Source: Bacteroidales bacterium UBA1309 (GTDB taxonomy: Bacteria; Bacteroidota; Bacteroidia; Bacteroidales; Dysgonomonadaceae). From it: DNA of 64,000 nt. Under the pieces are notes generated by a model. The model ran no database searches, was not told the origin of the DNA, and saw only the letters and a list, made by a program, of their open reading frames with translations. This document shows, one piece after another, positions 43,395 through 52,519 of the stretch (the stretch's first letter is position 1; every line of letters starts with the position of its first letter). The stretch is from NCBI GenBank assembly GCA_002307185.1, contig DBTT01000020.1, positions 1 to 64,000 on the forward strand, read 5' to 3'. Made by a program: the position numbers and the translations under genes.

Positions 43395-43403
43395 TATATT
43401 TGC
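43395..43403 (+). promoter_or_regulatory. -7 promoter element of the GNAT gene
   Basis: TATATTTGC is an exact -7 consensus match 16 bases before the ATG at 43420. No -33 box at the best spacing is seen. Confidence 0.65.
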
Positions 43404-43419
43404 ATAAAATTTTAATTAC

Positions 43420-44553
43420 ATGTCTGTTGAAATTCTAAAAGTTACTACAAAAGGGCAATTAAGGAAGTTCGTTACCTTTCCTATTGATAAATTATATAAA
43501 AACAATCCCTACTATGTTCCTTCTCTGGTGCTTGACGAGATGGGTACAATCGATACTGCGAAAAATCCAGCCTTTGATTTTTGTGAACGGGAACTGCTGC
43601 TAGCCTACAAAGACGGGAAAATTGCGGGTCGTATTGCCGCCATCATCAATAACCGGGCAAATGAAATCTGGAATCAAAAATATGCCCGTTTTGGCTTTGT
43701 CGATTTTATTGATGACAATGAGGTCGTGGATGCTCTTTTTGAAACTGCCGAAAACTGGGCGCGATCCAAAGGGATGGAATATGTGGTTGGCCCCATGGGT
43801 TTTACGGATCTTGACCACGAAGGCCTGCTGATCGAGGGTTACGATCGCATTTCAACGATGTCAACCACTTACAGCTATCCGTACTACAAAGAACAGATTG
43901 AGCGTGTTGGTTATCAAAAAGAAATCGACTGGTTGGAGTTTCGGATTCCCGTTCCAGAAAGGGTTCCTGAGCGGCATCAACGCATTGCGAAGTTGGTTGC
44001 GGACAAGTATGGATTGAAACTACTAAAATTTGAAAACCTGCGTCAGATAACCCCTTACGTGGACAAACTGTTCAATCAATTGAACGTTGCGTATGCACCT
44101 TTGTTTGGATTCACACCATTGACTAAGAAGCAAATAGATTATTATGTGAAGATGTATGTCCCGATGCTTCGTTGGGATTTGGTGTCGATTATCGTTAAAA
44201 TTGAAACGGACGAAGTCATTGGGTTTGGTATTGGTATCCCAAGCCTGTCTTATGCGCTCCAGCAGTCGAGGGGAAGATTGTTCCCGTTTGGATGGTTTCA
44301 TTTGCTCAAGGGCTTGAAAGGCAAAGGTAATAAAGTCGTTGAATTGCTGCTGATGGGCGTAGCCCCCGAATACCAAGGAAAAGGGGTCAATGCTTTGATA
44401 TTTAGCGATTTTATCCCATCCGCCCACAATGCCGGATTTCGTTTTGCTGAGTCAAACCCTGAACTGGAGATCAACAACAAAATTCAGGCACAGTGGGATG
44501 GATTCAGTGCCGAGAACCATAAAAGAAGAAGGGCTTACAAGAAGAAGATTTGA
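43420..44553 (+). CDS. GNAT-superfamily protein of unknown substrate
   Basis: 377 residues. The C-terminal half has the acetyl-CoA-binding signature LLMGVAPEYQGKGVNALIFS, followed by FAESNPELEINNKIQAQWDG. The N-terminal region (KVTTKGQLRKFVTFPIDKLY, then VGPMGFTDLDHEGLLIEGYD) recurs in Bacteroidota proteins annotated as uncharacterised N-acetyltransferases. There is no signal peptide, so it is cytoplasmic. It has its own promoter and a terminator after it (44573-44603). The acyl acceptor is unknown. Confidence 0.8.
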   Translation: MSVEILKVTTKGQLRKFVTFPIDKLYKNNPYYVPSLVLDEMGTIDTAKNPAFDFCERELLLAYKDGKIAGRIAAIINNRANEIWNQKYARFGFVDFIDDNEVVDALFETAENWARSKGMEYVVGPMGFTDLDHEGLLIEGYDRISTMSTTYSYPYYKEQIERVGYQKEIDWLEFRIPVPERVPERHQRIAKLVADKYGLKLLKFENLRQITPYVDKLFNQLNVAYAPLFGFTPLTKKQIDYYVKMYVPMLRWDLVSIIVKIETDEVIGFGIGIPSLSYALQQSRGRLFPFGWFHLLKGLKGKGNKVVELLLMGVAPEYQGKGVNALIFSDFIPSAHNAGFRFAESNPELEINNKIQAQWDGFSAENHKRRRAYKKKI

Positions 44554-44572
44554 TTTGTTTCATAAATACAAA

Positions 44573-44603
44573 AAAACGCCGGGAAACAACGTTCCGGCGT
44601 TTT
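44573..44603. terminator. Bidirectional terminator
   Basis: AAAACGCCGG (44573-44582) pairs with CCGGCGTTTT (44594-44603); A and T runs are on both sides. It lies between the convergent GNAT and TPM-domain genes. Confidence 0.9.
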
Positions 44604-44651
44604 CTATTCTATACGATTGGAATTTCAATAATATCCTAAGCGGAGTAAGAG

Positions 44652-45437
44652 TTACCAGCTTCTTCCGCCACCGCCGCCGCCAAAGCTGCCACCGCCGCCG
44701 CCGCCAAAGCCCCCGAATCCACCAAAATCATCGTTGCCGGAACGGCGACCACCTCCACCAAAAATGGGAGGAATGAACATTCCGCCCCCGCCACGGCCAC
44801 TATTGCCATTGTTCCTTCCGTTTTTGCCAATATTGGAGAAAATAATGATTGCTAAGATTATTAGGATAACGAAGGCAATGACTCCTCCAGTATTCATCTT
44901 GTCTCCTTTTTTTTCAGCTTTAAATTGCCCGGAGAGGTATTTCATCATTACTTCAACTCCAGCCTTTGTACCTGAATAATAATCGCTTTGGCGAAAGTAG
45001 GGAATCATGTATTGATCCATTATCCGGCCACAACGGGCGTCTGTCAGTTTCTCTTCCAGGCCATAACCGGTGGCGATGTACAAGTCGCCGCGACTATTTC
45101 CCGCTTTGGGCTTGATGAGTACTACCGCGCCGTTATTTTTCCCTTTCTGCCCGATTTTCCATTGTTCTCCCAATTTGAAAGCAAAATCTGATGCGGGATA
45201 CCCTTGCAAATCGTTCACTGTGACCACATAAATCTGCGTCGAGGTGGAATCGTTGTAGGCACGCAAGATTATTTCCAAATCTTGCTTTTGCTCCTCGGAG
45301 AATATTCCGGCAAAGTCATTCACCAGACGTGGAGGATTCATCGGCTCGGGTATTTCCTGGGCATGCAATGAAACATTCCATCCCGAAATCAGCAGGATAA
45401 GGAGCTGGAAAAATAATTTTAAATTCAATTGTTTCAC
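44652..45437 (-). CDS. TPM-domain (YgcG-like) membrane protein
   Basis: 261 residues: a signal peptide (MKQLNLKLFFQLLILLISGW), a TPM domain (VNDFAGIFSEEQKQDLE to LYIATGYGLEEKLTDARCG), one transmembrane helix (GVIAFVILIILAIIIFSNI), and a glycine-rich tail ending in repeated GGFGG/GGGGG and RSW. TPM proteins of this shape are common next to LemA genes; roles proposed for the domain include PSII repair phosphatase and membrane-protein quality control. It is 31 bases after lemA on the same strand. Confidence 0.9.
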   Translation of the reverse strand: MKQLNLKLFFQLLILLISGWNVSLHAQEIPEPMNPPRLVNDFAGIFSEEQKQDLEIILRAYNDSTSTQIYVVTVNDLQGYPASDFAFKLGEQWKIGQKGKNNGAVVLIKPKAGNSRGDLYIATGYGLEEKLTDARCGRIMDQYMIPYFRQSDYYSGTKAGVEVMMKYLSGQFKAEKKGDKMNTGGVIAFVILIILAIIIFSNIGKNGRNNGNSGRGGGGMFIPPIFGGGGRRSGNDDFGGFGGFGGGGGGSFGGGGGGRSW

Positions 45438-45468
45438 TTGAAGTGATTTTTTTAGCCGTTGCTAATAA

Positions 45469-46053
45469 TTAGAATTCAACTTTGGGTGCATTTTTTGCAC
45501 CTGCATCCGCTTCGAAATAACCTTTTTTCGAGAATCCAAACCAACCAGCCCAAATTACTTGTGGAAATTTGCGGATATATTGGTTATAGTCCTGAACCAC
45601 CGTGTTGAACTTATTGCGTTCCACAGCAATGCGGTTTTCCGTTCCGGTGAGTTCATCTTGCAATGCCATAAAGTTTTGGTTGGCTTTCAAGTCGGGATAG
45701 CTCTCTTTCACCATCATCAGACGACCTAATGCGGCACCCAATTGGCCTTGTGCTTGCTGATATTTTTGGATGTTTTCTTCCGTCAGTTTAGTTGGGTCAA
45801 TTGTGATCTGAGTAGCTTTCGCACGAGCTTCAATCACCGCTGTGAGCGTGCCTTCTTCGTGTTTTGCATATCCCTTTACGGTAGCAACCAAGTTCGGAAT
45901 CAAGTCGGCCCGTCGTTGGTACGCATTTTGAACTTGCGCCCACTGAGAACTTGTGGCTTCCTGCTTTTCAACCATTGTGTTGTAGGAACAACTGGAAAAG
46001 AAAATTGCTGCGAACAACGCCACAAGCAATGTAAGTTTGAATGATGTTTTCAT
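45469..46053 (-). CDS. lemA: LemA-family protein
   Basis: 194 residues. An N-terminal signal with a lipobox-like end (LFAAIFFSSCSYN) is followed by a long helical domain with QVQNAYQRRADLIPNLVATV and the tail IRKFPQVIWAGWFGF, both typical of LemA. It forms a pair with the TPM-domain gene downstream; this pairing is widespread. The function of LemA is not settled. Confidence 0.93.
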   Translation of the reverse strand: MKTSFKLTLLVALFAAIFFSSCSYNTMVEKQEATSSQWAQVQNAYQRRADLIPNLVATVKGYAKHEEGTLTAVIEARAKATQITIDPTKLTEENIQKYQQAQGQLGAALGRLMMVKESYPDLKANQNFMALQDELTGTENRIAVERNKFNTVVQDYNQYIRKFPQVIWAGWFGFSKKGYFEADAGAKNAPKVEF

Positions 46054-46202
46054 ATACTTTTATAAGAAATGTTTAGCGTGACAAATATAGGATTAAGTTA
46101 GCAATTGGCAAATTTGTGAATTTGTAAATGCGTAAATTTGTTGATTCGAATATCAATTGGACGATGTATGGATCGTCTCTACCACCACAGATTTCAATTA
46201 CA

Positions 46203-48179
46203 TTACTGCAATCCGTAATCCACACTCACAACCTTGAATTGCGTGCGGCGGTTGATTTGGTCGCAAATAGCCTGTTGCTCTTTGGGTAAGGCGATGATAA
46301 ATTGTTCAGTGAGAATTTCTCCCTCCTTGAGGAATGGATGAAGCTTGACTATGTTTTTCGTTACCTCTTTGGGTTGCGATTTTCCATAGCCAGCCGCTTC
46401 AAGCCTATCTTTTGCAATTCCTTGCGAAACAAGGTAGCTAACTGCCGATTCAGCCCGTTGCAATGACAATTTCTTGTTGTATTCATCGGAACCGATACGG
46501 TCTGTGTGTGCTGAAAGTTCAATCGTCACATTGGGGTTGAGTTTCAACAAATTCACCAACCCGTCCAATTCTTTTTTGGAATCGGGGCTAAGTGTCGCCT
46601 TGTTGAAATCATAGAATACGTTTTCCAAGATAACCGGCTTGTTGATCGCCGGCAACACAAAGTCAACATAATAGAGTGTATCCTTTTCCAAGTCGGCCGT
46701 TTTCAACTCCATTTTGGTATTGAGATAACCTTCGGCTTTCGCCATCAGCACGTAGTCTTTTCCTCGTATTAATTCCAAGCGGTAAGTGCCGTTGTTCTTT
46801 CCTTGAACTTTACTGTTAGTACCGTCGTTTCCGACAATGCTTATTGTTGCGTTCTTGATAAATTCATCGTCTTTGTCAATGATGTAGCCTTCCAAAGCAA
46901 CTTTTGCATAAGGATATTCAAACCAATAGATATGGTCCCAACCTCTGGCATCGTTGCGGTTGGAACTAAAGAAACCAATTTCTTTGTTTCCTTCAAATGC
47001 AATGCCAAAATCGTCCCCATTGGAATTAATAGGCGATTTCATGTTGGTGACTTCCCATTTGGTGGTTCGGGAATTAAATGTAGCCTTGAAAATGTCCAGT
47101 CCACCCATTCCTGGATGACCGTCGGACGAAAAATAGAGCGTGCTGTCGTTCCTCACATACGGAAACATTTCGTCGCCGGCAGTATTGATTTCCGGCCCTA
47201 GATTTTCCACGTAATCCGCTTCGTTGGCCCTTAACCTAGCTCGCCATATATCTTTGCCTCCAAGTCCGCCTGGCATGTCGGATACAAAGTAGAGGTATTC
47301 GCCCGAAGGGGAAATGGATGGGTGGGCAGTCATCGCCGAGCTGTCGCGGGTAACCATAAACCGTTTTCCTTCGCCCCAACTTCCGTCGGCACGAGCCGAA
47401 ACATATATCATGGCTGTGGAAGATTTCACAGAATCCGCCACACAACTGGTGTAATACATCCGGTCGCCGCTTGCTGTGACAGACCCCGCCCCTTCATCGT
47501 ATTCGGTATTGATTTTGGAGTCAATCTTTTCGGGTTTTTGCCACACTCCATTTTCATTCTTGCGGGCAAGGAAAAAATCGCTATTTTTTTGTCCCGTTAT
47601 TTTGCTTACATTTTCCCCTTTCGCTTCTTTTCTGCTGGAAGAAAAATAAAGCGTCAAGTAATCCGAACTGCCATACACCGGCGAAAAGTCAGCCCGAGTG
47701 GAATTAAGGATATCCATCCGCTTCACGGTGTAACGCGTAGGATTTTCGCGCCATTGCAGTGCCAGTTGGCAACCTTCAATGCCATTTTGCGCAAATTGAT
47801 TGTCTGGGAAGTATTTTAGAAAATTCTGGTATTGCACAATTGCTTCTTTGTAATTCCGTGTTTTCTGTAAACAACGGGCATATTGGATGTACATCAAGCT
47901 GTCGGATGCATAGCGGAAGCCATTTGCGTAACCGCCGGTAGCTCTTTCAGGCATGTTGAGAATCCTGTAGCTTTCCGCCATTTTGTACGCCAATTCGGCA
48001 CGTAGCGGACGGTTGAAGGGTTTCGTGTTTCGGTAGAGTTTGCGGTACATTCCGGCTGCTTCAAAATATTCTCCCTGGGCAAAAGCTTTATCAGCCTGGC
48101 TGAGTTTCACTTGCTTGCAGGAATTCAAAAGCCAGAGGGAAAACAAAAGAAGTGTGTATGTGGATATAGTTGATTTCAA
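46203..48179 (-). CDS. porE: PorE-like lipoprotein of the type IX secretion system
   Basis: 658 residues. The lipoprotein signal puts the cysteine at residue 21 (WLLNSC). TPR-like helices follow (DKAFAQGEYFEAAGMYRKLY), then a WD40/PD40-type propeller with repeated phrases such as LTLYFSSSRKE, MYYTSC, YLYFVSDMPGGLGGKDIWRA and LYFSSDGHPGMGGLDIF, a carboxypeptidase-regulatory-like domain, and a C-terminal OmpA-like peptidoglycan-binding domain (ELSAHTDRIGSDEYNKKLSL). This four-domain order is that of PorE, which links the type IX secretion apparatus to peptidoglycan. A different OmpA/PD40 paralogue cannot be ruled out. Confidence 0.8.
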   Translation of the reverse strand: MKSTISTYTLLLFSLWLLNSCKQVKLSQADKAFAQGEYFEAAGMYRKLYRNTKPFNRPLRAELAYKMAESYRILNMPERATGGYANGFRYASDSLMYIQYARCLQKTRNYKEAIVQYQNFLKYFPDNQFAQNGIEGCQLALQWRENPTRYTVKRMDILNSTRADFSPVYGSSDYLTLYFSSSRKEAKGENVSKITGQKNSDFFLARKNENGVWQKPEKIDSKINTEYDEGAGSVTASGDRMYYTSCVADSVKSSTAMIYVSARADGSWGEGKRFMVTRDSSAMTAHPSISPSGEYLYFVSDMPGGLGGKDIWRARLRANEADYVENLGPEINTAGDEMFPYVRNDSTLYFSSDGHPGMGGLDIFKATFNSRTTKWEVTNMKSPINSNGDDFGIAFEGNKEIGFFSSNRNDARGWDHIYWFEYPYAKVALEGYIIDKDDEFIKNATISIVGNDGTNSKVQGKNNGTYRLELIRGKDYVLMAKAEGYLNTKMELKTADLEKDTLYYVDFVLPAINKPVILENVFYDFNKATLSPDSKKELDGLVNLLKLNPNVTIELSAHTDRIGSDEYNKKLSLQRAESAVSYLVSQGIAKDRLEAAGYGKSQPKEVTKNIVKLHPFLKEGEILTEQFIIALPKEQQAICDQINRRTQFKVVSVDYGLQ

Positions 48180-48425
48180 AGGATATGCTTCTTTCCGTTC
48201 AAAAAAAATAAAGAATTGCCGCAGTGTGAAAATTACATGGGTATTCCTTTTTATAACTCAAAAACCGGTCAAATATTGTTAGGTAAGTGATTTAAAAATT
48301 TATGGGCTGATAGCTGTTGATCCTTTCGGATTGGTAAATCTAATTTCTTGATAAAGTTAGATTTCCATTGCTTGCCCGTCGATTCAAGCGGGGTGTTTGT
48401 GTCTAAAGATAAAAAGAATTGAAAA

Positions 48426-48665
48426 ATGACACGACCTAAAGACCGGGTAATAATAGCAAGTGATGTGAGCGGCAGAGACGGTATTGGCGTTGAAATTTAC
48501 CGTGACGACAAGTTAGTGATTGAGATATTCCGTGACGACACAAAACGCACCAGAACTGTTACTCTCTTTCAACAAGAGATTGCATTAGACTTGCTAGAGG
48601 AAAGGATTCAGACTTTTAAAGAAGAAATACCTTGGGACTTTATGGATTCTGGCAATTTCAAATAA
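48426..48665 (+). CDS. Small conserved-looking hypothetical protein
   Basis: 79 residues with a clear pattern: MTRPKDRVIIASDVSGRDGI, a beta-rich middle (GVEIYRDDKLVIEIFRDD) and an alpha-helical C-terminal part (IALDLLEERIQTFKEEIPWD). It is cytoplasmic and has no cysteines. No family name comes to mind. It is followed by a second very short frame and a strong terminator at 48802-48841, so it is a separate small transcription unit. The balance of coding-like composition and the terminator supports a real gene. Confidence 0.65.
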   Translation: MTRPKDRVIIASDVSGRDGIGVEIYRDDKLVIEIFRDDTKRTRTVTLFQQEIALDLLEERIQTFKEEIPWDFMDSGNFK

Positions 48666-48716
48666 AAGAGAATCATTCGTCAAAATAAATTAGAAAACAG
48701 ACCTAATTTTCAACAA

Positions 48717-48785
48717 ATGACAACAAAAAGATTCAGGCAAAGAGATGGGGAAATCATTGATCTAATTCCCATGATGGGCCGTTGA
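48717..48785 (+). CDS. Possible 22-residue peptide
   Basis: An ATG at 48717 opens a 22-codon frame (MTTKRFRQRDGEIIDLIPMM, then G-R) that ends at a TGA 17 bases before a strong terminator. It lies 51 bases downstream of the 79-residue gene and would share its transcript. The peptide is charged and not membrane-like. There is no family evidence, so this is only a possible gene. Confidence 0.3.
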   Translation: MTTKRFRQRDGEIIDLIPMMGR

Positions 48786-48801
48786 AACGAAAACGAAAAC
48801 G

Positions 48802-48841
48802 AAATAGACAGGCAAACTCGATTTACCTGTCTATTTTTTTT
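48802..48841 (+). terminator. Rho-independent terminator
   Basis: AAATAGACAGG (48802-48812) pairs with CCTGTCTATTT (48826-48836) and runs into a tract of T residues. It ends the small plus-strand unit and faces the GDPD gene. Confidence 0.9.
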
Positions 48842-48878
48842 GTTCTCGAACGGTCGAACTCAACTTTCGAAATATTGC

Positions 48879-49769
48879 TTAATGGAGCAAATTGGGGTAA
48901 TCACTGATGATTCCATCCACGCCCAAAGATTTCAAGCGGGTAATTTCTTCCGTTGAATTCACGGTCCAGGGGACGACCAGTATGTTTTTTGAATGGCAAA
49001 GCTTTACGGTCTCTTCATTTACCGTCATAAAATAAGGACTGTATATTGTTGGTGTAAAAGTTAGTGTCTTCAGGTTATCTTCGCACGAGTTGGGGTTGGC
49101 CGTCAACCACGATGTCCGGATAGCCGGATAATCGCGGTGGATAATTTCCAAGGTGCGGGGATCAAACGACTGGATGATCACACGGTTTTCGATATGTTTG
49201 GAAAAAATCACTTGCATCATCAACTTTACAAATTCTTCTGGTGCGGGATGCAGGACATCATCACCTTCGGGCGTTGATTTAGTCTCAATGTTGTATTGCG
49301 GCAAAGGCAAATGATGCTCGGTCACAAATGTTTCCACACTGTCGATCAATTCCGCCAACAAGGGCTTGTAGGTCTTGATCTTCTTCTGTTGGGGAAACTC
49401 GGGATAGAATTTGCTGCCAACATCAAAACGGCGAATCTCGTCGTAATTCATTTTATACAAGATGTAGTTCTTTTCCTCTTCAGGCTTGATTTCACTACCA
49501 TCTGGCTTCAACGCTATTTTAGACGAAACATAGGGATCGTGCGAAATCAATGCTTTTTTGTCCTGACTGAAATGCACATCCATTTCCAAGGTGTTGACTC
49601 CAAGCAGGAGTGCTTGCTTCATGGCCGGAATTGTATTTTCGGGCATCAAGCCGCGGCATCCGCGATGGCCTTCCTTGTCAAATTCTTTTTGTGCATATGC
49701 GCCATTAGCCACAAGCCAAAACGCAAGGGCTCCACACACCCAATATTGTATTTTCAGATCTAATTTCAT
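48879..49769 (-). CDS. Glycerophosphodiester phosphodiesterase
   Basis: 296 residues. A signal peptide (LDLKIQYWVCGALAFWLVAN up to GAYAQ) makes it periplasmic or surface-exposed. The GDPD catalytic motifs are HRGCRGLMPENTIPA, LEMDVHFSQDKKALISHDP and the C-terminal GVDGIISDYP. The enzyme releases alcohols from glycerophosphodiesters, giving glycerol-3-phosphate. It is 21 bases downstream of a TonB-dependent receptor gene on the same strand, the last gene of a three-gene cluster. Confidence 0.92.
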   Translation of the reverse strand: MKLDLKIQYWVCGALAFWLVANGAYAQKEFDKEGHRGCRGLMPENTIPAMKQALLLGVNTLEMDVHFSQDKKALISHDPYVSSKIALKPDGSEIKPEEEKNYILYKMNYDEIRRFDVGSKFYPEFPQQKKIKTYKPLLAELIDSVETFVTEHHLPLPQYNIETKSTPEGDDVLHPAPEEFVKLMMQVIFSKHIENRVIIQSFDPRTLEIIHRDYPAIRTSWLTANPNSCEDNLKTLTFTPTIYSPYFMTVNEETVKLCHSKNILVVPWTVNSTEEITRLKSLGVDGIISDYPNLLH

Positions 49770-49790
49770 GCTTCTTATTGGCTGGTAAAA

Positions 49791-52487
49791 TTAGAATTTC
49801 ATCTTTAGCACCACTCCATACGTCCGCCTTGTCCCTCCCACAAAAGTAGGAATTCCAAACAAAGATCCCGTGTTTCCTCCGTCGATAGTGTACTTCTCGT
49901 CGAAGAGGTTTTTCGAATAAATCCCCAAATCATAAAACCATTTTCCAGAAACAAAGGTGACTCCTGCATTCAAATTGGCCAGTCCGTAACCCTTTTGGCT
50001 CAGTTCATCCGTATTTTCATCTTCAAAATACACTTTGGATTTGTAGGAATAAGAAGGGCGGAAATAGGCTATTACCTCTTTCTTAACTGGGACAATCACA
50101 TTCGCTCCCGCTGAAAACGAGTGCTTGGGTGTCAGTCGGAAAGTGTTCCCTGCGTATTCTTGGCTTTGCCCATTTTCACCCGTATCGTTGAATTTACCAT
50201 CAATGAATCCGTAGTTTGCAAACAGGGAACTTCCTTGCGCAAAGCGGTATTGAAGCCCTGTTTCAATGCCAAAACTATGCGCTTTGCCTGCATCCGTGGC
50301 CACAAATTTCAATGTGGATGTGTTCAATTCGCTCGATTGGAAATGACTCCAATCGTAATAATAGACAGCCAAGTCATAGCTCAAGCTGTTGCCGAGCAAA
50401 GCTCCCTTCACTCCAGCCTCGTAGCTCCAAATAATTTCGGGCTTCAAAAAGTTTGCGGAATCAGCTCCGTTGGTACCTATATCCACAACTCCGGGGCGAC
50501 GTCCGCGGGAAACACTGGCGTAAACCGAATTATTGTCAAAGATGTAGTTTGCCGCCAAACGTCCCACATACGAGAAATAATCTTTTGATGCAGAGGTTCT
50601 TTCCCCATCAGTGGTGTATGAAAGTAGATTTGGATAATAGCCCGTTAAATAGCCCAAGACCGTTGACCCAGAACTCCAGCTGCTATATTCGCCCACCTGA
50701 TGTTCATATGTTCCCCGAAGTCCCATTGTCAGGGATAAACGGTGCGTAAGCTTGTAGGTGGCATCGGCGAAGATTTCACTTGCCGAAGTCTTGTTGTAAT
50801 TCGCATACGTTTCGGAATAAGATGTAGGCAATTCGCTGCCATCAAATAAGCTCAACAAAGCCAGTGAGCTTGAAGACAAATAGGAGGAAAGATAAGGCAC
50901 CAAGGGACTCAAGTAGGGAAGATTGGTTGTCGGGTTTGCCTTGCCGTCAACAATCAAAGCTTTCGCCGTCGGAACTTCGGATAAAAAATAGGCAGTCTCG
51001 GTGCTTGTCAAATAACCGGCACTCCCCAGCGCACTGATTGCCGTGCTCAGGGCAGCCATTTCTGTAGCATAAGTGGATGCGACCACAGGAGTCAGAAGGG
51101 TGTAAAAGAGCTGCGGGTTGGTCTGCAGGGGGACTTCCTGGCGGGTGTTTTCATAGAAGAAACTTGCCCCCAAAAAGCCCGACAACTTCTTTTTGTCTGT
51201 GAAATTGAAACGAAACTCTTGGCTAAACTGATTGTTGTTTTCCTTTTCGTGGAAATACAAAACCCGAGCCTTCGTGCCGTCGGCATTAAAAGCCTCATCG
51301 GTATTGAAATGGCGGAAAGCCGTCAACGAATTGAATGTCCAATAGTCGGACAAGGTGCGTGTCAATGGTACAGAAATACCAGCAACATCGCGGTGGATAT
51401 ACAACGAATCTTTTCCACCACCGCCCAGATCGGCAAAGGTATTTGGATCCACATCTCCACCGGCAGGGGCATAAGTCCCGCTCTTGAAGCTTGTTCCGGG
51501 AGGCGAATCGTGTTGGTAATTCAAAATCACATCCAAGGTCGTTTTGCTATCAGGCAAATAGCGCAAGATATTACGTAGGGCGATTGTATTTTTTCCGTTC
51601 AATGTGCCGCCGGAAAGGTTTTTGATAAACCCGTCACGTTGGTTATAAGCAAATGAAAAACGATTCAACAACTTGCCATTCACCAGCGGCGTATTTATCA
51701 TTCCGTTGGCTATATTTTCATTGTAATTTCCATATCCTACCGAAAATTCACCCGTCAAAAGGTTTACCGGTTTGTTCTGTATCAGGTGGATTGCCCCATT
51801 TTCGGCACTTCGCCCAAACAAGGTTCCCTGTGGCCCTTTCGCCACTTCCACACGTTCCATATCAAACAATTCTACCACCGAACCCCTTGCCTTGGAAATA
51901 GAAACTCCGTCCTGAAACACGGAGACACGTTGCTGCACCCGTGAATCCCCGTCATCGGAAGTGACACCACGGATCACGAAGCTCGGATTGTTGGGGCTTT
52001 GGATCTGAACCTCCAATCCCGGCACATACTGGGAGAGCACATCCAAATCGTTGATCTGGAAATTTTTGAGCATGCTGCTGCTTATTGCCGAAATCGTGAT
52101 GGGCACTTCTATCAAATTCTGACTCCGTTTCTGTGTGGTAACAGTCACTTCACTCAATTGATTTTCGTTTCGTTTCATCGAAATTTTCAAGCTTTCCATG
52201 CCTCCAACGACCACAATTTTTTGTGTATTCTCCACACAACCGAGGCAAGATGCTTTTAAGGTGTAATTTCCGGGTAATACATTTTCAACGCTAAATTCAC
52301 CCTGTGCATCCGTAAGCACGTCATAGGTTTTAGAATCCCCTTTCAGGGAGATATGCACGCCGACCAGGTTTTCTCCGGTTTCCGATTGGACAAAGCCTTT
52401 CACCAGAATTTTGCTACCGCTTGTTTGCCCCGAAATGGACAAAATGCCTAAAAAACAAATTACTATAACCAACACAAATTTTCGCAT
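49791..52487 (-). CDS. TonB-dependent receptor
   Basis: 898 residues from the ATG at 52487 (MRKFVLVIVICFLGILSISG); the longer open frame upstream has no family character. After the signal peptide comes a carboxypeptidase-regulatory-like domain (VKGFVQSETGENLVGVHISL), then a plug (MERVEVAKGPQGTLFGRSAE) and a barrel ending in an aromatic residue (GVVLKMKF). No SusD partner is adjacent, so it is not a SusCD glycan pair. It lies between an EEP-family gene and a GDPD gene, which hints at uptake of a phosphodiester-derived or lipid-derived nutrient. The substrate is inferred from context only. Confidence 0.92.
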   Translation of the reverse strand: MRKFVLVIVICFLGILSISGQTSGSKILVKGFVQSETGENLVGVHISLKGDSKTYDVLTDAQGEFSVENVLPGNYTLKASCLGCVENTQKIVVVGGMESLKISMKRNENQLSEVTVTTQKRSQNLIEVPITISAISSSMLKNFQINDLDVLSQYVPGLEVQIQSPNNPSFVIRGVTSDDGDSRVQQRVSVFQDGVSISKARGSVVELFDMERVEVAKGPQGTLFGRSAENGAIHLIQNKPVNLLTGEFSVGYGNYNENIANGMINTPLVNGKLLNRFSFAYNQRDGFIKNLSGGTLNGKNTIALRNILRYLPDSKTTLDVILNYQHDSPPGTSFKSGTYAPAGGDVDPNTFADLGGGGKDSLYIHRDVAGISVPLTRTLSDYWTFNSLTAFRHFNTDEAFNADGTKARVLYFHEKENNNQFSQEFRFNFTDKKKLSGFLGASFFYENTRQEVPLQTNPQLFYTLLTPVVASTYATEMAALSTAISALGSAGYLTSTETAYFLSEVPTAKALIVDGKANPTTNLPYLSPLVPYLSSYLSSSSLALLSLFDGSELPTSYSETYANYNKTSASEIFADATYKLTHRLSLTMGLRGTYEHQVGEYSSWSSGSTVLGYLTGYYPNLLSYTTDGERTSASKDYFSYVGRLAANYIFDNNSVYASVSRGRRPGVVDIGTNGADSANFLKPEIIWSYEAGVKGALLGNSLSYDLAVYYYDWSHFQSSELNTSTLKFVATDAGKAHSFGIETGLQYRFAQGSSLFANYGFIDGKFNDTGENGQSQEYAGNTFRLTPKHSFSAGANVIVPVKKEVIAYFRPSYSYKSKVYFEDENTDELSQKGYGLANLNAGVTFVSGKWFYDLGIYSKNLFDEKYTIDGGNTGSLFGIPTFVGGTRRTYGVVLKMKF

Positions 52488-52519
52488 AACTAAAATTTCA
52501 TTTAATTCAACTATCTGAC

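Noticed and set aside
44429..44776. Plus-strand frame across the GNAT gene end and the glycine-rich tail of the TPM gene
   Set aside because: It overlaps two well-supported genes, spans the terminator at 44573-44603 and is rich in Arg and His as expected of a shadow of a Gly-rich frame.
47322..47819. Long antisense frame in the porE-like gene
   Set aside because: The opposite strand encodes a continuous 658-residue multi-domain protein; the antisense frame has no family character.
49296..49763. Antisense frame in the GDPD gene
   Set aside because: The minus strand has all GDPD motifs; the plus-strand frame is a shadow.
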